Under the pieces are notes generated by a model that did not search any database, was not told where the DNA came from, and saw only the letters and a program-made list of their open reading frames with translations. From NCBI GenBank assembly GCA_002320815.1, contig DCLA01000092.1, forward strand, positions 94,147 to 158,146: a DNA stretch of 64,000 nucleotides, written 5' to 3'. The translations under genes and the position numbers were made by a program. Positions 21,804 to 32,115 of the stretch are shown piece by piece. Numbering within the stretch: the first letter of the stretch is position 1; each line of letters begins with the position of its first letter. Source of the stretch: Myxococcales bacterium UBA1660. Its GTDB lineage: Bacteria > Myxococcota_A > Polyangia > Polyangiales > Houyiibacteriaceae.

Positions 21804-23324
21804 TCAGAGGCCGTCGGTGCAGCAGCCGCCGAAGCAGGTGCCGATGCAGCGCTGGGTGGGCCCGCCGCCGCAGAAGGTGCCGCCGCAGGTGGTGCAGGCG
21901 TCGCCGTCGGGGATGGCGCAGCCCTGGGAGTCCGCCACGGGATCGCCCTCGACGCAGAGGCCGGCGGCGTCACAGGTCTGGGGTCGACAGAAGCGGGTCT
22001 GGGTCCCGTTGCTGCAGGAGCCGCGGCAGGGGCTGAAGGTGCCACAGACGTCGTCGCCGCAGCTCGTGCCCTCGGCCACCGGGGTGAAGCGACAGCCGGT
22101 GCTGGGGTCGCAGGAGTCCGTGGTGCAGAGGTTGCCGTCGGTACAGAGGGTCGGCCGCCCGCCCTGACACGTCCCGCCGCTGCATTCGTCCCGCGAGGTG
22201 CAAGGGTTCCCGTCGGAGCAGAGGTTGGTGTTGGGCGCGTTCACGCAACCCGTCGCGCCGCAACTGTCGTCGGTGCAGGGGTTCCCGTCGTCGCATCCGG
22301 GCGCGACGCAGGAGCCACCGCAGCAGGTCTGGTCGCCGTCGCAGAGGTTCGTGCGCACGCAGACGTCGCCCTCGCAGACCGCGGTCTGGCAGGGCCCGGC
22401 GGTGCACGTCGCGGCGGTGCAGCTCGGGTACTGGCACCCGGTGGCCGAGCAGGTCCCGCCGGTCGACGCGGTGCAGAGCCCGTCGTCGGGCTCGTTCACG
22501 CAGACCCCGGCTCCGTCGTCGCAGTCGTCTCGGGTGCAGTCGACGCCGTCGTCGCAGTCGGGCGCGCCGCCGCCGGGTGCGCAGGTCCCCTCGAAGCAAC
22601 GCTCGACCCCGTTGCAGAAGAGCCCGTCGTCGCAGTCGTCGTCGGTGGCGCACTGGGGCGGAGGACCGGCGTCGGGCTGGCCGGCGTCCGGCATGCCTGC
22701 GTCGGTCGGCCCCACCTCCAAACAACCCACCGTGGGGTGGCAGACCTCGCCGTTCGCGCAGCGCCCTTCCACCGGTCCCTCGAAGCAGGTGCCCTCGACG
22801 CAGAGCGCCGCGGCGCACGCGGCGACCGGCGGCGGGCAGTCGCCATCGGCCGCGCACTCGGCCGGGCCGCAGGCGTCGGGCGTCTCCGGCGAGCAGTCGG
22901 GCGGGACGCACACGCCGCCCTGGCACTCGGTGGCCCCGGGAGCGCCGTCGAGGGGGCACTCCACCAGCTCGCAGCTCCGGGAGAAGAGCAGGGTCAGCGT
23001 GGAGCGCCCGCTCAGGCGAGCGGAGACGGTGCGCTCGGCGAGCACCGCGCCGGCGGCCGTCACCAGCGCGCCGCGGACGAGCACCGTGCCTTGGCCGGCG
23101 GTGTCCAGCGTCGTGAGCCGCTCGCCGCGCAGGAAGTCCACCCCGGCGGCCACCGGGACGACGAGCACCGTGTCCGCTCCCTCGACCTCGAGCTGCACCT
23201 CGGCGAACTCGAGGCCGGGGAGGTAGTCGGTGCGGAGGTCCACGCGAAGGACCGCCGCTGGGTCCGAGGAGCACCCGGCGACCACGAGCCCGGCCGCGAG
23301 GAGGGAAGAAAGCAGTACGCGCAC
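21804..23324 (-). CDS. Cysteine-rich lipoprotein
   Basis: A 506-residue lipoprotein (MRVLLSSLLAAGLVVAGC, lipobox VAGC, Cys18). Residues 25-130 form a Cys-poor beta-type domain; from residue 131 the protein is packed with Cys in patterns such as CDDGLFCNGVERCFEGTC, CDDGVDCTRDDCDDGAGVC and CTDGNLCTTDSCDPSTGC, which resemble the short disulfide repeats of myxobacterial and slime-mould surface proteins. A linker with PDAG repeats lies near 205-220. It is probably exposed at the outer membrane. It converges with the small membrane protein and precedes the end of the PHA operon by 148 bp. Confidence 0.75.
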   Translation of the reverse strand: MRVLLSSLLAAGLVVAGCSSDPAAVLRVDLRTDYLPGLEFAEVQLEVEGADTVLVVPVAAGVDFLRGERLTTLDTAGQGTVLVRGALVTAAGAVLAERTVSARLSGRSTLTLLFSRSCELVECPLDGAPGATECQGGVCVPPDCSPETPDACGPAECAADGDCPPPVAACAAALCVEGTCFEGPVEGRCANGEVCHPTVGCLEVGPTDAGMPDAGQPDAGPPPQCATDDDCDDGLFCNGVERCFEGTCAPGGGAPDCDDGVDCTRDDCDDGAGVCVNEPDDGLCTASTGGTCSATGCQYPSCTAATCTAGPCQTAVCEGDVCVRTNLCDGDQTCCGGSCVAPGCDDGNPCTDDSCGATGCVNAPNTNLCSDGNPCTSRDECSGGTCQGGRPTLCTDGNLCTTDSCDPSTGCRFTPVAEGTSCGDDVCGTFSPCRGSCSNGTQTRFCRPQTCDAAGLCVEGDPVADSQGCAIPDGDACTTCGGTFCGGGPTQRCIGTCFGGCCTDGL

Positions 23325-23472
23325 GGGCGCATGATATCCGAGTCGCCGCCCCGGGTCAGGGATGCGCCATCCGTCGCTGGCGCGGCTCGAGCTGGTCGCC
23401 GGTCGACCGCCCCAGGCCGAGCTCGTCGACCTCTGAGGTCGGCGACCGCTCCGTCGAGCGGCCGCCCGGAGG

Positions 23473-24527
23473 TCAGGCCAGGCTGCGCAGCGGCTGGGCC
23501 TTGGGGGCCTCGTCGCGGTCGGCCCAGAAGCTCGAGAGCAGCGGCCAGAGGTGATGCTTGGCGCCCTTGCTCACCACCGCGCCGACGTGCCCGCCGGGGA
23601 GATGCAGGTGCACCTTGTCGGTCGAGGCGGCCATCTCCACCAGCGGCTCGGCGCTCTCCTCGGGGACGATGTAGTCGTCGGCGAAGGTGAGCGCGTGGAG
23701 CGGCGTGGTGATCTGCTCCAGGCGCACCGGGATGCCGTCGATGCGCATGCCGCCCTCGACGAGCATGTCGTCGCGGTAGATGTCCTCGACCCAGGCGCGG
23801 AAGACCTCGCCGGGCATCGAGACGTTGTCGTTGGCCCACTTCTCCTTGGCCAGGAAACCGTCGATGAAGTCCTCGTTCCACGGACCGCGGATCGCGCGGT
23901 CCCAGAGGAAGGCGACCTTGGAGGGCGTGAGGGTCGGCCGCAGGAGGAGGAAGCTCGCCTGCAGGATCGGCCAGGGCACGTTGCCGAAGGCGTCCACCAG
24001 GGCGCGGGCGTCGAAGGCCGGGGAGCGGGTCCAGTCGGCCAGGATCCCCGCCGCGCGCACCGGCGCCGCCAGGGTGGTGAGCGAGGCCATGGCCTCCGGG
24101 TGCACTGCGGCGTGCATCGCGGTCAGGGTCCCGCCCATGCAGTAGCCGAGCACGTGGGGGCGATCGGCCCCCGCGTCCTGGGCGGACGCGCGGATGGCGC
24201 GACCCAGGGTGGCCCCGGCGACCTCTTCGAGGCGCAGGTAGCGGTCCTCGCGGCGCGGCGCGCCCCAGTCGATCACGTCGACGGTGAACCCCTCGTCGAC
24301 CAGGTACTCCACCAGACTCCGGCCGGGCATCAGGTCCAGCACGTACCAGCGGTTGATCATCGACGGGACCATCAGGATGGGCCGACGGTGGCGCGGCCGA
24401 TCGGGCAGGAAGCGCAGGAGCCGCCAGTTGCCGTGGTCGCGGGCGACGTGGTGGGGCGTCTGCCCCACCCGCGCCTTGGTGCGCATCATCTGACCCACGC
24501 GGGTCAGGGCTTGGATCGCGTTGGTGA

Positions 24528-24531
<4 letters not shown>
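23473..24531 (-). CDS. phaC: Class III-type polyhydroxyalkanoate synthase subunit PhaC
   Basis: A 352-residue alpha/beta-hydrolase-fold polymerase that joins (R)-3-hydroxyacyl-CoA units into polyester with release of CoA. Catalytic residues by motif are C131 in the lipase-like box GYCMGG, Asp in LTFADDYIVP (285/286) and H315 in PGGHVGAVVS. The segments PSMINRWYVLDLMPGRSLVEYL and DVIDWGAPRREDRYL are strong class III signatures, and length matches class III PhaC rather than the 560-residue class I/II enzymes. It overlaps the acyl-CoA ligase by 4 bases and is last in a seven-gene operon with an adjacent PhaE-like subunit. Confidence 0.88.
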
Positions 24532-26209
<1,678 letters not shown>

Positions 26210-26210
<1 letters not shown>

Positions 26211-26536
26211 CAGCGGCCTCCCTCGAGGTCGGCCAGGCGCGTCTCCAGGTCGACCAGCCGGCTCTGCAGCTCGTCGATGCCGTGGAGGGTGCGCTCCTGA
26301 TCCTTGCGGGTGCTGAGCCCCACGCTGGCCCACCAGTGGTCCATGACCTTGCGCTGCATGGCGCGGACCCGGGTGATGCCGGTGAGCATCGTGCCGGCCG
26401 GGCGCAGGAACATCGGGCTGCGCAGCCACGCATCCAGGAGCGGCGTCGCGGCCTGCTCCCAGGCGTCGTACGAGGCCTTCATGGCGGCCCAGAGGGGCTC
26501 TTGCTGATGGCGGTCGGGGACGTGGCTCTTGGACAT
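26210..26536 (-). CDS. Short PhaE-like PHA synthase subunit
   Basis: A 108-residue helical protein: residues 12-45 (AAMKASYDAWEQAATPLLDA) and 78-108 (RTLHGIDELQSRLVDLETRL, a coiled coil) resemble the ends of PhaE, the non-catalytic subunit of class III PHA synthases, with LRPAGTMLTGITRVRAMQRK between. Known PhaE proteins are around 350 residues, so this is a minimal version, or a phasin-like partner. Its position five bases after lipoprotein A and immediately before the ligase and phaC supports a PhaC-activating role. Confidence 0.6.
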
Positions 26537-26541
26537 GGCTC

Positions 26542-27384
26542 TCACTCCAGGCTGAGCCGCCGGAGCTCGGCGGCGGTGGTGAAATCGACGACGGTCTCGT
26601 CGGGTAGGCTGGTGGCGCGGGCGACCTCGCCGAAGCATTCGAAGAGGAAGCTGACCTGGCGCCGCGAGGTGGAGGCGCCGACGGCAGGCTCCACGGTGAC
26701 CTTCACGTCGACGCGGAGCGCCTGGTCGAAGGCGAGATCGGGCAACTCGATGCGGCCGGCGCTGGTGACCTGGACCTCGTAGATGTCCCGGCCGGCGTAG
26801 GGGAGCCCCAGGGCCGTGCCGCCGCTGATGGTCCCGGTGGACACGTGGGTCGCCCCCACCTCCATCGGGTAGCGGTAGAGCGCGATGGGGCTGTCGTAGA
26901 CCAGCAGGGTCCGCTGGTTCTCCGGCTCGCCCGCGGCGCTGACCGCGGCAACCAGGAAGAGCGCCTCGCTGGTCTTCCGGTAGACGCCGAGGTTGGTGCC
27001 CGCGGCGTCGAGGGGGGTCGTGAAGAGGTCGTCGGTGCGGTCCAGGCCGAGCTCGCCGGCGAACCACTGGTCGTCCACCGCGCTGGCCTCCAGGCGGATG
27101 AGCGCGTCGTCCGCGTAGTCGGTGCCGAAGTCCCAGACGCGCTGCCCGTCGATGACGGTGCCCACCAGGTCGACCGCGCGCGAGGTGCCGCCGGGGGACA
27201 CCAGGTAGCTCACGGGGATCCCCAGCGCGGCCTCCATCTCGTCGGCGTCGATGCGACCGTCGAGGTTGGGCACGCACTCCAGGATCCCGCCGTCGGCGGC
27301 CGTGTACGAGGGCCGGTCGGGTAGCGGCGTCTGGTTCTCGCCGCAGCCCGCGAGCAGGGCGAGACAGAGCAGGAAGCGAGGCAT
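26542..27384 (-). CDS. Lipoprotein A of the PHA operon
   Basis: A 280-residue lipoprotein (MPRFLLCLALLAGC, lipobox LAGC). The ATG at 27384 has a good GGGAG site 8 bases upstream; an ATG five codons earlier overlaps the preceding stop and is also possible. After the anchor comes an EF-hand-like loop (ECVPNLDGRIDADEME), then a beta-rich domain ending FLFECFGEVARATS and AELRRLSLE. The same landmarks occur in lipoprotein B at the start of this operon, so the two are paralogues. Probably periplasmic-facing and working with the barrel encoded just upstream. Confidence 0.72.
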   Translation of the reverse strand: MPRFLLCLALLAGCGENQTPLPDRPSYTAADGGILECVPNLDGRIDADEMEAALGIPVSYLVSPGGTSRAVDLVGTVIDGQRVWDFGTDYADDALIRLEASAVDDQWFAGELGLDRTDDLFTTPLDAAGTNLGVYRKTSEALFLVAAVSAAGEPENQRTLLVYDSPIALYRYPMEVGATHVSTGTISGGTALGLPYAGRDIYEVQVTSAGRIELPDLAFDQALRVDVKVTVEPAVGASTSRRQVSFLFECFGEVARATSLPDETVVDFTTAAELRRLSLE

Positions 27385-27398
27385 GCGGTGGACTCCCA

Positions 27399-29000
27399 TC
27401 AGAAATTGAACCCCAGGCGGAGCCGCAGCAACTGCGCGGGCTTGGCATCCAGCCCGGCGGTCGGGTTGTCCAGACCGGCCAGGGGAAAGAGCGCCGCGTA
27501 CTCCAGCGACGCGGCGAAGCCGTTGGTGCTCACATAGGCCAGCGTGGGGTCGAGCTCCACACCGAGACCCCGGGACCCGCCGGGCGTGCTGGCGACCTCG
27601 ACGGCCATCGAGGCCACCGCGGCCAGACCGAGCTCGAGGCGCCCCTTGCCGAGCGAGGCGAGACGGATGCGCGCGTGGGGCTTCAGGTAGATGGCGTCGG
27701 TGACCGTCCCGATGATCTCCCGGAAGAGGATGCGGTCGATCCGGTAGTCGGGGTGGAAGCGGAAGTTGTCGACCCGAGTGTCGCTGGGGGCGAAGGCCTG
27801 GGGGCCGTCGATGTCGCCGGGCTGCGGCGCGGCCTGGGTGGGGCCTTCGTTGCGCGAGCCGAGGAGCGCGCCGAAGCCGGGCGCCGGGTCGCCGCTGGCG
27901 AAGCCGGCGTCGAGGCCCAGAGACCAGGGGCTCTGACCGAGCGCGTGGTCCGGCCCGAAGTCGGACTCGAAGGCGGCGCCGATCTGCCGGGACCGGTACG
28001 TGTCCCGCAGCTCCACCCCGGGCAGGAGCGAGGGCTGGTCGATGCGCGCGGTGAGGAGCGCGGCCTCCACCTCGATGCGCCCGTAGGGCAAGGTGAGCCG
28101 GCCCCACACGTCCACGGCGGTGGCGCGGAACCCGCGGCTCATCACCTGCCCGCGGTCGAGCTCCGGCGGGTTCGCCGCGGGGAGGTAGTGCGCCGGGACG
28201 TCGGTGTCCTGGCGGCGGTGGGAGACGTAGGCGCCGTACTCCAGGGTGGCCAGGCCGGCCCGGGCCCGCCGGCGGCGGGTGACGTCGGTGGCGAAGTCGA
28301 TCATCGCGAAGGTGATCGTGCGGACGTCGTCCGAGGGCTCGACGTCGACCACCCGCCCCGGGTGGTTCCGCGGCGTGGTGGGCCCGATGGCGCTGAAGTC
28401 GTAGGCGATGCCCCAGACGTGCCCCAGGAGCGGCGTGAAGAAGGCGATGCGGTCCGCCGCGTCCCCGGAGTCGCAGCTCGCGCAGTCGCCGCCGTTGGCC
28501 AGCATGCCCAGGCCCCAGTGGTTGCCCATGCGACCCGCGGCGAGGAGACCGAAGGGCGTCAGCACCTGGCCGTAGGCGCGCTCGATGCGGATGGGCTCGT
28601 TGGCGGGCCGCTGGCTGGTGGTCACCGAGGGGACGCCGTCCGGCTGGCTGCCGAGGGCCAGGTTGTCGAGGGCGTCGATGCGCACGTGCAGCGCCATGCC
28701 CGCGGCGGGCACGATGAGCGACACGTCGGTGCGCAGCCGCATGTCTGCGTGGGTGAGCCACTGACCGGTGGGATCCGCGAGGGGCACCGGGAAGAGCGCC
28801 TGGCCGCTGGGCGTGAGCCCGCGGTCGAGGTCCAGATTGTAGAGCGCCTCGGCCCGGGTGCGCAGCGCGCCGTGGGCCTGGATGGTCGTGTCCGCCTCGG
28901 CCTCGATGGCCTGGCCCACGTCGGTGTAGACCGAGCGCTGGGCCTGGGCCGAGACCGCGAGAGAGCTCCCCAGGAGCACGAGGGCGAGCCTCAGGGCCAC
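27399..29000 (-). CDS. Outer-membrane beta-barrel protein, TIGR04551-like
   Basis: A 533-residue protein with a signal peptide (MALRLALVLLGSSLAVSAQA), alternating hydrophobic beta strands throughout and a C-terminal Phe after LLRLRLGFNF, the typical BAM recognition signal. Features such as GRMGNHWGLGMLANGGDCAS and the internal CASCDSGDAADR loop match my memory of the TIGR04551 family of myxobacterial outer-membrane proteins, whose role is not established. It overlaps the lipoprotein hydrolase gene by 10 bases and abuts lipoprotein A, so it is firmly within the PHA operon. A channel for hydrophobic substrates is an inference from context. Confidence 0.75.
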   Translation of the reverse strand: MALRLALVLLGSSLAVSAQAQRSVYTDVGQAIEAEADTTIQAHGALRTRAEALYNLDLDRGLTPSGQALFPVPLADPTGQWLTHADMRLRTDVSLIVPAAGMALHVRIDALDNLALGSQPDGVPSVTTSQRPANEPIRIERAYGQVLTPFGLLAAGRMGNHWGLGMLANGGDCASCDSGDAADRIAFFTPLLGHVWGIAYDFSAIGPTTPRNHPGRVVDVEPSDDVRTITFAMIDFATDVTRRRRARAGLATLEYGAYVSHRRQDTDVPAHYLPAANPPELDRGQVMSRGFRATAVDVWGRLTLPYGRIEVEAALLTARIDQPSLLPGVELRDTYRSRQIGAAFESDFGPDHALGQSPWSLGLDAGFASGDPAPGFGALLGSRNEGPTQAAPQPGDIDGPQAFAPSDTRVDNFRFHPDYRIDRILFREIIGTVTDAIYLKPHARIRLASLGKGRLELGLAAVASMAVEVASTPGGSRGLGVELDPTLAYVSTNGFAASLEYAALFPLAGLDNPTAGLDAKPAQLLRLRLGFNF

Positions 29001-30016
29001 GTCGCCTCCTCGGGCTCGGTCGCCGGGCTGGGCGTGGTGTCTCCCACGTCGGGCTCGGTCTCGCTCACCGGCGGCGGCTCGGGCGCGGCGACCGGCGCCG
29101 GCGCGGGCGCGGGCGGCGCCGCGAGGAAACGCGCCAGGGCCCGGGTGGACGGGCGGGCGGCCTCGATCATCGGGAAGTGACCGCAGCGCGGGTAGACCTT
29201 CAGCTCGGCGTCGGGGAGCTGGGCCAGGAGCCGCTCGCCGAACTCGAGCGGCGTGACCGAGTCCTCACGCCCCCAGAGGAGCAGCGTGGGCACCGCGATC
29301 TCCCCGTAGCGTCGCTCGGCCTCTTCGTAGCGCATCCCGCGCACGGCCTGGAGCGCCGCGCCCGCGGTCCCCGGCTGGGCGAGCTGCGCCTCGACCGTGT
29401 CCACCAGCGCCTGGGGGACGATCTCCGGGTCGTAGAAGGCCAGCGCGAGCTTGTCCTCCGGCCGCTGGTCGTAGAAGGCGCCGAAGATGGCCTCGCCGAC
29501 GCCGCCCGCCCGCGCCCAGTAGAAGGACGTGGGGAGCTGCTCCGAGTAGACCCAAGCGTCGTAGAGCGCGATGCGCTCGACCCGATCCGGGGCCTGCAGC
29601 GCGACCTGCAGCGCGACCGAGGATCCCCACGAGTGGGCCACCACGGCGGCGCGGTGGACGCTCTTGGCGTCCATCATGGCGAGCACGATCCGCGCCTGCT
29701 CGTCCGGGGCGTAGTCGATGGGCGAGCCCTCGGGGCGCCCGCTGAGACCGAAGCCCTTCAGATCCAGCGCCAACACCCGGTGGTCCCGGGCGAGGACCGG
29801 GATGATCCCCGCCCACACCCCGGTGGAACTGGCGAAGCCGTGGATGAGCACCACCGCGGGGGCGTCCCGGGGCCCCTCGTCGATGACGTGGATCGCCGTC
29901 TCGCGGAGCGTCAGGAACTCGGCGTCCGCCGGCGCGCCCTGGGCGGCGCCGGCGTGGAAGTCCACGCATCCACTCGCCATCCCGACGAACAGCGTCGCGG
30001 CGAGGAGGCGCCTCAC
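28991..30016 (-). CDS. Lipid-anchored alpha/beta hydrolase
   Basis: A 341-residue hydrolase with an N-terminal lipoprotein signal (VRRLLAATLFVGMASGC, lipobox ASGC, Cys17). The GTG at 30016 overlaps the lipoprotein B stop by 4 bases (GTGA), which decides the start. The catalytic triad is readable: oxyanion HGFASSTGVW, nucleophile Ser in VAHSWGSSVA, Asp in LLWGREDSVTP and His in YPRCGHFPMIE. The C-terminal 40 residues are a Pro/Ala-rich tail. Acting outside the cytoplasm, it could release acyl or hydroxyacyl chains from esters; the substrate is not visible from sequence. Confidence 0.8.
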   Translation of the reverse strand: MRRLLAATLFVGMASGCVDFHAGAAQGAPADAEFLTLRETAIHVIDEGPRDAPAVVLIHGFASSTGVWAGIIPVLARDHRVLALDLKGFGLSGRPEGSPIDYAPDEQARIVLAMMDAKSVHRAAVVAHSWGSSVALQVALQAPDRVERIALYDAWVYSEQLPTSFYWARAGGVGEAIFGAFYDQRPEDKLALAFYDPEIVPQALVDTVEAQLAQPGTAGAALQAVRGMRYEEAERRYGEIAVPTLLLWGREDSVTPLEFGERLLAQLPDAELKVYPRCGHFPMIEAARPSTRALARFLAAPPAPAPAPVAAPEPPPVSETEPDVGDTTPSPATEPEEATWP

Positions 30017-30978
30017 GGCACGAGCCTCCGCAGCTCGGCGAGCTCCCCGAGTTCCTGGTCGGTGTCGTAGTCCTGCCCGCGCATCTGCGCGACCGTGCCG
30101 AAGCACTCGGCCACGAAAGCGAAGGTGACCACGGTGGTGACCGCGAGTCCCACCGTGCGGGTCAACTCGGTGCGGATGCGTAGGACCTCGAAGGTCCCGA
30201 AGGAGGTGACCAGCTCACCGGCCCGATCGACCTCGCTCTCGTAGGTCTCGGTGTAGAAACTGCCGACGCCGGAGGCGAGGCCGCTGACGCTGGTGGTGGT
30301 CTCCCAGCTGTCGCCCAGGGCCAGCGGGAACTGGAGCGCCGGCACCGCCGGGTCGTTCTCCAGGTGGGTCTCGGTGAAGCCCTCCTCGGGGGACACCACG
30401 CCGAGGAGGTCCAGGCTGTCCGCCTCGACGGCGAACACCCCGAGCAGGTCCGACTCCACGCTGAGCTCGGTGACGTAGCTCGCGCCCGGGAAGTCGTCGG
30501 CGTACCACGCGCCGGCCGGGTCCCGGGTCTCCACGAGCTGGCTCTCGTCGCCGGGGAAGGGACCGGTCAGGTCCCAGCGGCGGCGCCCGCCGCCGAGGTC
30601 TTCCCCGGCGGTGTCGAAGGTCACGTCGGTGGCGACCCGGAAGGTGGCCCGGAGACCGGCGCGCAGAGGGATCTCGCTGGCGGTGATGGTGCCGTCGTGG
30701 TTGGGCGCGCAGAGGCCGCCGCCGTCGACATCGGCGCCCCCGTCGTTCATCGGCTCCACACCGCCGTCCCCGGGCGCGCTCGCGTCCGTGCCCTCGCCGG
30801 CGTCGACCGGACCCGGGCCCGCGTCGTCGTCCAGCGGCACGCAGCTTCCGTCGGCGCGGCACATGCCCGACGCGCAGTCGGCGCCGACCGCGCACTGCGG
30901 GGTCCCGTTGTCGGCGCATCCGCCGAGGAGAGCCACTGCGGCTAAGGCGCCGAAGACGCCACGACTGAACACACCCAT
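30013..30978 (-). CDS. Lipoprotein B, first gene of the PHA operon
   Basis: A 321-residue lipoprotein (MGVFSRGVFGALAAVALLGGC, lipobox LGGC). Residues 26-52 hold a small Cys motif (CAVGADCASGMCRADGSC), followed by an Asp/Gly linker (PGDGGVEPMNDGGADVDGGG) and an EF-hand-like loop (LCAPNHDGTITASEIP). The main domain ends VAECFGTVAQMRG and AELRRLVP. These landmarks match lipoprotein A, a paralogue four genes downstream. It heads the leftward operon and faces phaR across 186 bp with PhaR-type palindromes. It has no catalytic motif; substrate binding or partnership with the barrel is an inference. Confidence 0.75.
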   Translation of the reverse strand: MGVFSRGVFGALAAVALLGGCADNGTPQCAVGADCASGMCRADGSCVPLDDDAGPGPVDAGEGTDASAPGDGGVEPMNDGGADVDGGGLCAPNHDGTITASEIPLRAGLRATFRVATDVTFDTAGEDLGGGRRRWDLTGPFPGDESQLVETRDPAGAWYADDFPGASYVTELSVESDLLGVFAVEADSLDLLGVVSPEEGFTETHLENDPAVPALQFPLALGDSWETTTSVSGLASGVGSFYTETYESEVDRAGELVTSFGTFEVLRIRTELTRTVGLAVTTVVTFAFVAECFGTVAQMRGQDYDTDQELGELAELRRLVP

Positions 30979-31069
30979 CGGTACACACCCCTGAAACGGT
31001 GGGGCTGGCGAGACCCCCCAAGGCCCCGCGCGACACCCCGGTCACGGAACGGCCGAAGCCGCATCGGAG

Positions 31070-31098
31070 CGTCTAACCGGGCCCTTCCCGACCGTCAA
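31070..31098 (-). promoter_or_regulatory. Promoter of the leftward PHA operon
   Basis: On the minus strand TTGACG (31098-31093) and TAGACG (31075-31070) are separated by 17 bp, a fair sigma-70 match. The first TGC-N3-GCA palindrome ends 9 bp upstream of the -35, so a bound regulator would overlap polymerase. The leader to the lipoprotein B start would be about 85 bases. Confidence 0.5.
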
Positions 31099-31106
31099 GG
31101 ACATTT

Positions 31107-31121
31107 TGTTGCAACGCAACA
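31107..31121. promoter_or_regulatory. PhaR-type operator 1 (TGTTGC-AAC-GCAACA)
   Basis: Perfect 6-bp arms TGTTGC and GCAACA around AAC. Its centre is 22 bp, two helical turns, from operator 2. Both lie between divergent phaR and the PHA operon. The TGC-N3-GCA core agrees with TGC-rich sites I recall for PhaR regulators. Confidence 0.65.
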
Positions 31122-31130
31122 TCGCCTGTC

Positions 31131-31141
31131 TTGCGACGCAA
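31131..31141. promoter_or_regulatory. PhaR-type operator 2 (TTGC-GAC-GCAA)
   Basis: A TTGC-GAC-GCAA palindrome that covers the predicted phaR -35 hexamer (TTGCGA, 31131-31136). Binding here would repress phaR itself. Confidence 0.62.
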
Positions 31142-31159
31142 CACCCCAGGCGCTAGAAA
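31131..31159 (+). promoter_or_regulatory. Predicted phaR promoter, near-leaderless
   Basis: TTGCGA (31131-31136) and TAGAAA (31154-31159) are 17 bp apart. The expected start point is at or within a base or two of the GTG at 31165, so the message would be leaderless. The same layout, with CGCTAGAA at the -10, precedes the KAS III-like gene. Confidence 0.45.
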
Positions 31160-31164
31160 GTGTC

Positions 31165-31716
31165 GTGATCATCGTCAAGAAGTACTCGAACCGTCGGCTC
31201 TACGACACGGACTGGAGCCGGTACGTGACCCTCGAGGAGCTCGCCGGCAGGATCCGGGACGGTGAAGACGTCCGCGTCGTGGACGCGAAGACCAGCGCCG
31301 ACCTGACCCAGCTGGTGCTGGCGCAGATCATCCTGGAGAGCCGCGGCGCGGCCAAGCTCCTGCCCGCCAGCCTCCTGGCCCAGCTCATCCGCATGGAAGA
31401 GGCCGACCTGGCCGCGTTCTTCGGTCAGTACATGACCTGGGCGCTGCAGGTCTATCAGCAGAGCAAGAAGGTCGCCGCGCAGATGGGTCCGCTGGGGGGA
31501 CTCGCCCAGGCCCCCTTTCAAGCGAGCAACGCGATGGCGCGGCTCCTCAGCGGCTGGGGCCCCTGGAACCTCCCGGGACTCCAGCCCCCCGGAGTGACCC
31601 CCACCCCGCTCATGGCGCCCGAGCCCGACGAAGACGAGGGGCCCACGACCAAGGAAGAGATGGCCGCGCTCCGCGCCGAGATCGAAGCCCTCAAGGCCTC
31701 CCTGCAGCGCGACTGA
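31165..31716 (+). CDS. phaR: Polyhydroxyalkanoate synthesis repressor PhaR
   Basis: A 183-residue regulator starting at GTG. The N-terminal 60 residues (IIVKKYSNRRLYDTDWSRYV, then VVDAKTSADLTQLVLAQIIL) are the PHB/PHA accumulation regulator DNA-binding domain, a highly distinctive signature. The middle (MTWALQVYQQSKKVAAQMGP) is the PHB_acc segment that can associate with polymer granules. The C-terminus is a short acidic coiled coil. PhaR represses phasin and PHA genes and is released by binding nascent polymer. It lies between the divergent PHA operon and the phasin-like gene, each with a matching operator. Confidence 0.9.
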   Translation: MIIVKKYSNRRLYDTDWSRYVTLEELAGRIRDGEDVRVVDAKTSADLTQLVLAQIILESRGAAKLLPASLLAQLIRMEEADLAAFFGQYMTWALQVYQQSKKVAAQMGPLGGLAQAPFQASNAMARLLSGWGPWNLPGLQPPGVTPTPLMAPEPDEDEGPTTKEEMAALRAEIEALKASLQRD

Positions 31717-31730
31717 CCCGATCCTCCCAC

Positions 31731-31751
31731 TTTTTGTGCACTGCACAAAAA
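31731..31751. promoter_or_regulatory. PhaR-type operator 3, perfect 21-bp palindrome
   Basis: Arms TTTTTGTGCA and TGCACAAAAA are exact reverse complements around one central C, giving the core TTGTGC-ACT-GCACAA. It sits 5 bp before the -35 of the phasin-like gene, 14 bp after the phaR stop. The T- and A-rich flanks could also act as a weak terminator for phaR. Confidence 0.7.
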
Positions 31752-31756
31752 CTCTC

Positions 31757-31784
31757 TTGACCCCCCTGCGGGCGAATTTAGCTT
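31757..31784 (+). promoter_or_regulatory. Promoter of the phasin-like gene
   Basis: TTGACC (31757-31762) followed after 16 bp by TAGCTT (31779-31784) within a short AT-rich patch. The start would be about 31790, giving a leader near 68 bases with a GGGAG ribosome site before the ATG at 31858. Confidence 0.45.
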
Positions 31785-31857
31785 CCGCGCCGTCGACGTG
31801 AGAGAACAGGTCGACGTCACCGAAGAAAAGGGGCATACCCGCCCCGGGAGAGAGTCC

Positions 31858-32109
31858 ATGGACCCGATGACGCACTTGCAGCAGAACCCCCTGTACCAGT
31901 GGTGGAGCAGCGCCCTCGAGGGCCAGGTCCGCAACCTCACCGCGATGACCGCGGAGCTGTCCCGCATGGAAGAGAAGTCCATGGAGCACGCCCAGCACGC
32001 GGTCGACGAGACCGCGCGCCTGACCAAGGAAGCGCTGAGCGCCGCGACCCAGATGCACGCCGCCTGGCGGAAGGTCGCCCTCGAGGTCACCACCCGGTCC
32101 TCGAGCTGA
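31858..32109 (+). CDS. Small phasin-like protein
   Basis: An 83-residue protein predicted to be almost entirely amphipathic helix (GQVRNLTAMTAELSRMEEKS, then TARLTKEALSAATQMHAAWR), with an aromatic start (NPLYQWWSSALEG). Such small helical proteins that coat PHA granules are called phasins; sequence similarity among them is weak, so the call rests on fold, size and position directly behind phaR and a strong PhaR-type operator. The ATG at 31858 is preferred to an earlier GTG at 31798 because the promoter start point falls there. Two hairpins follow the stop. Confidence 0.6.
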   Translation: MDPMTHLQQNPLYQWWSSALEGQVRNLTAMTAELSRMEEKSMEHAQHAVDETARLTKEALSAATQMHAAWRKVALEVTTRSSS

Positions 32110-32115
32110 TTTCCC

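Noticed and set aside
21804..23324. Possible CRISPR-like or tandem DNA repeats
   Set aside because: The repetition is at protein level (spaced cysteines) and the DNA copies diverge; there are no equal spacers.
23325..23472. Inverted GACCTC/GAGGTC near the end of the PHA operon as a terminator
   Set aside because: The arms are short, the loop is too small and no T-run follows.
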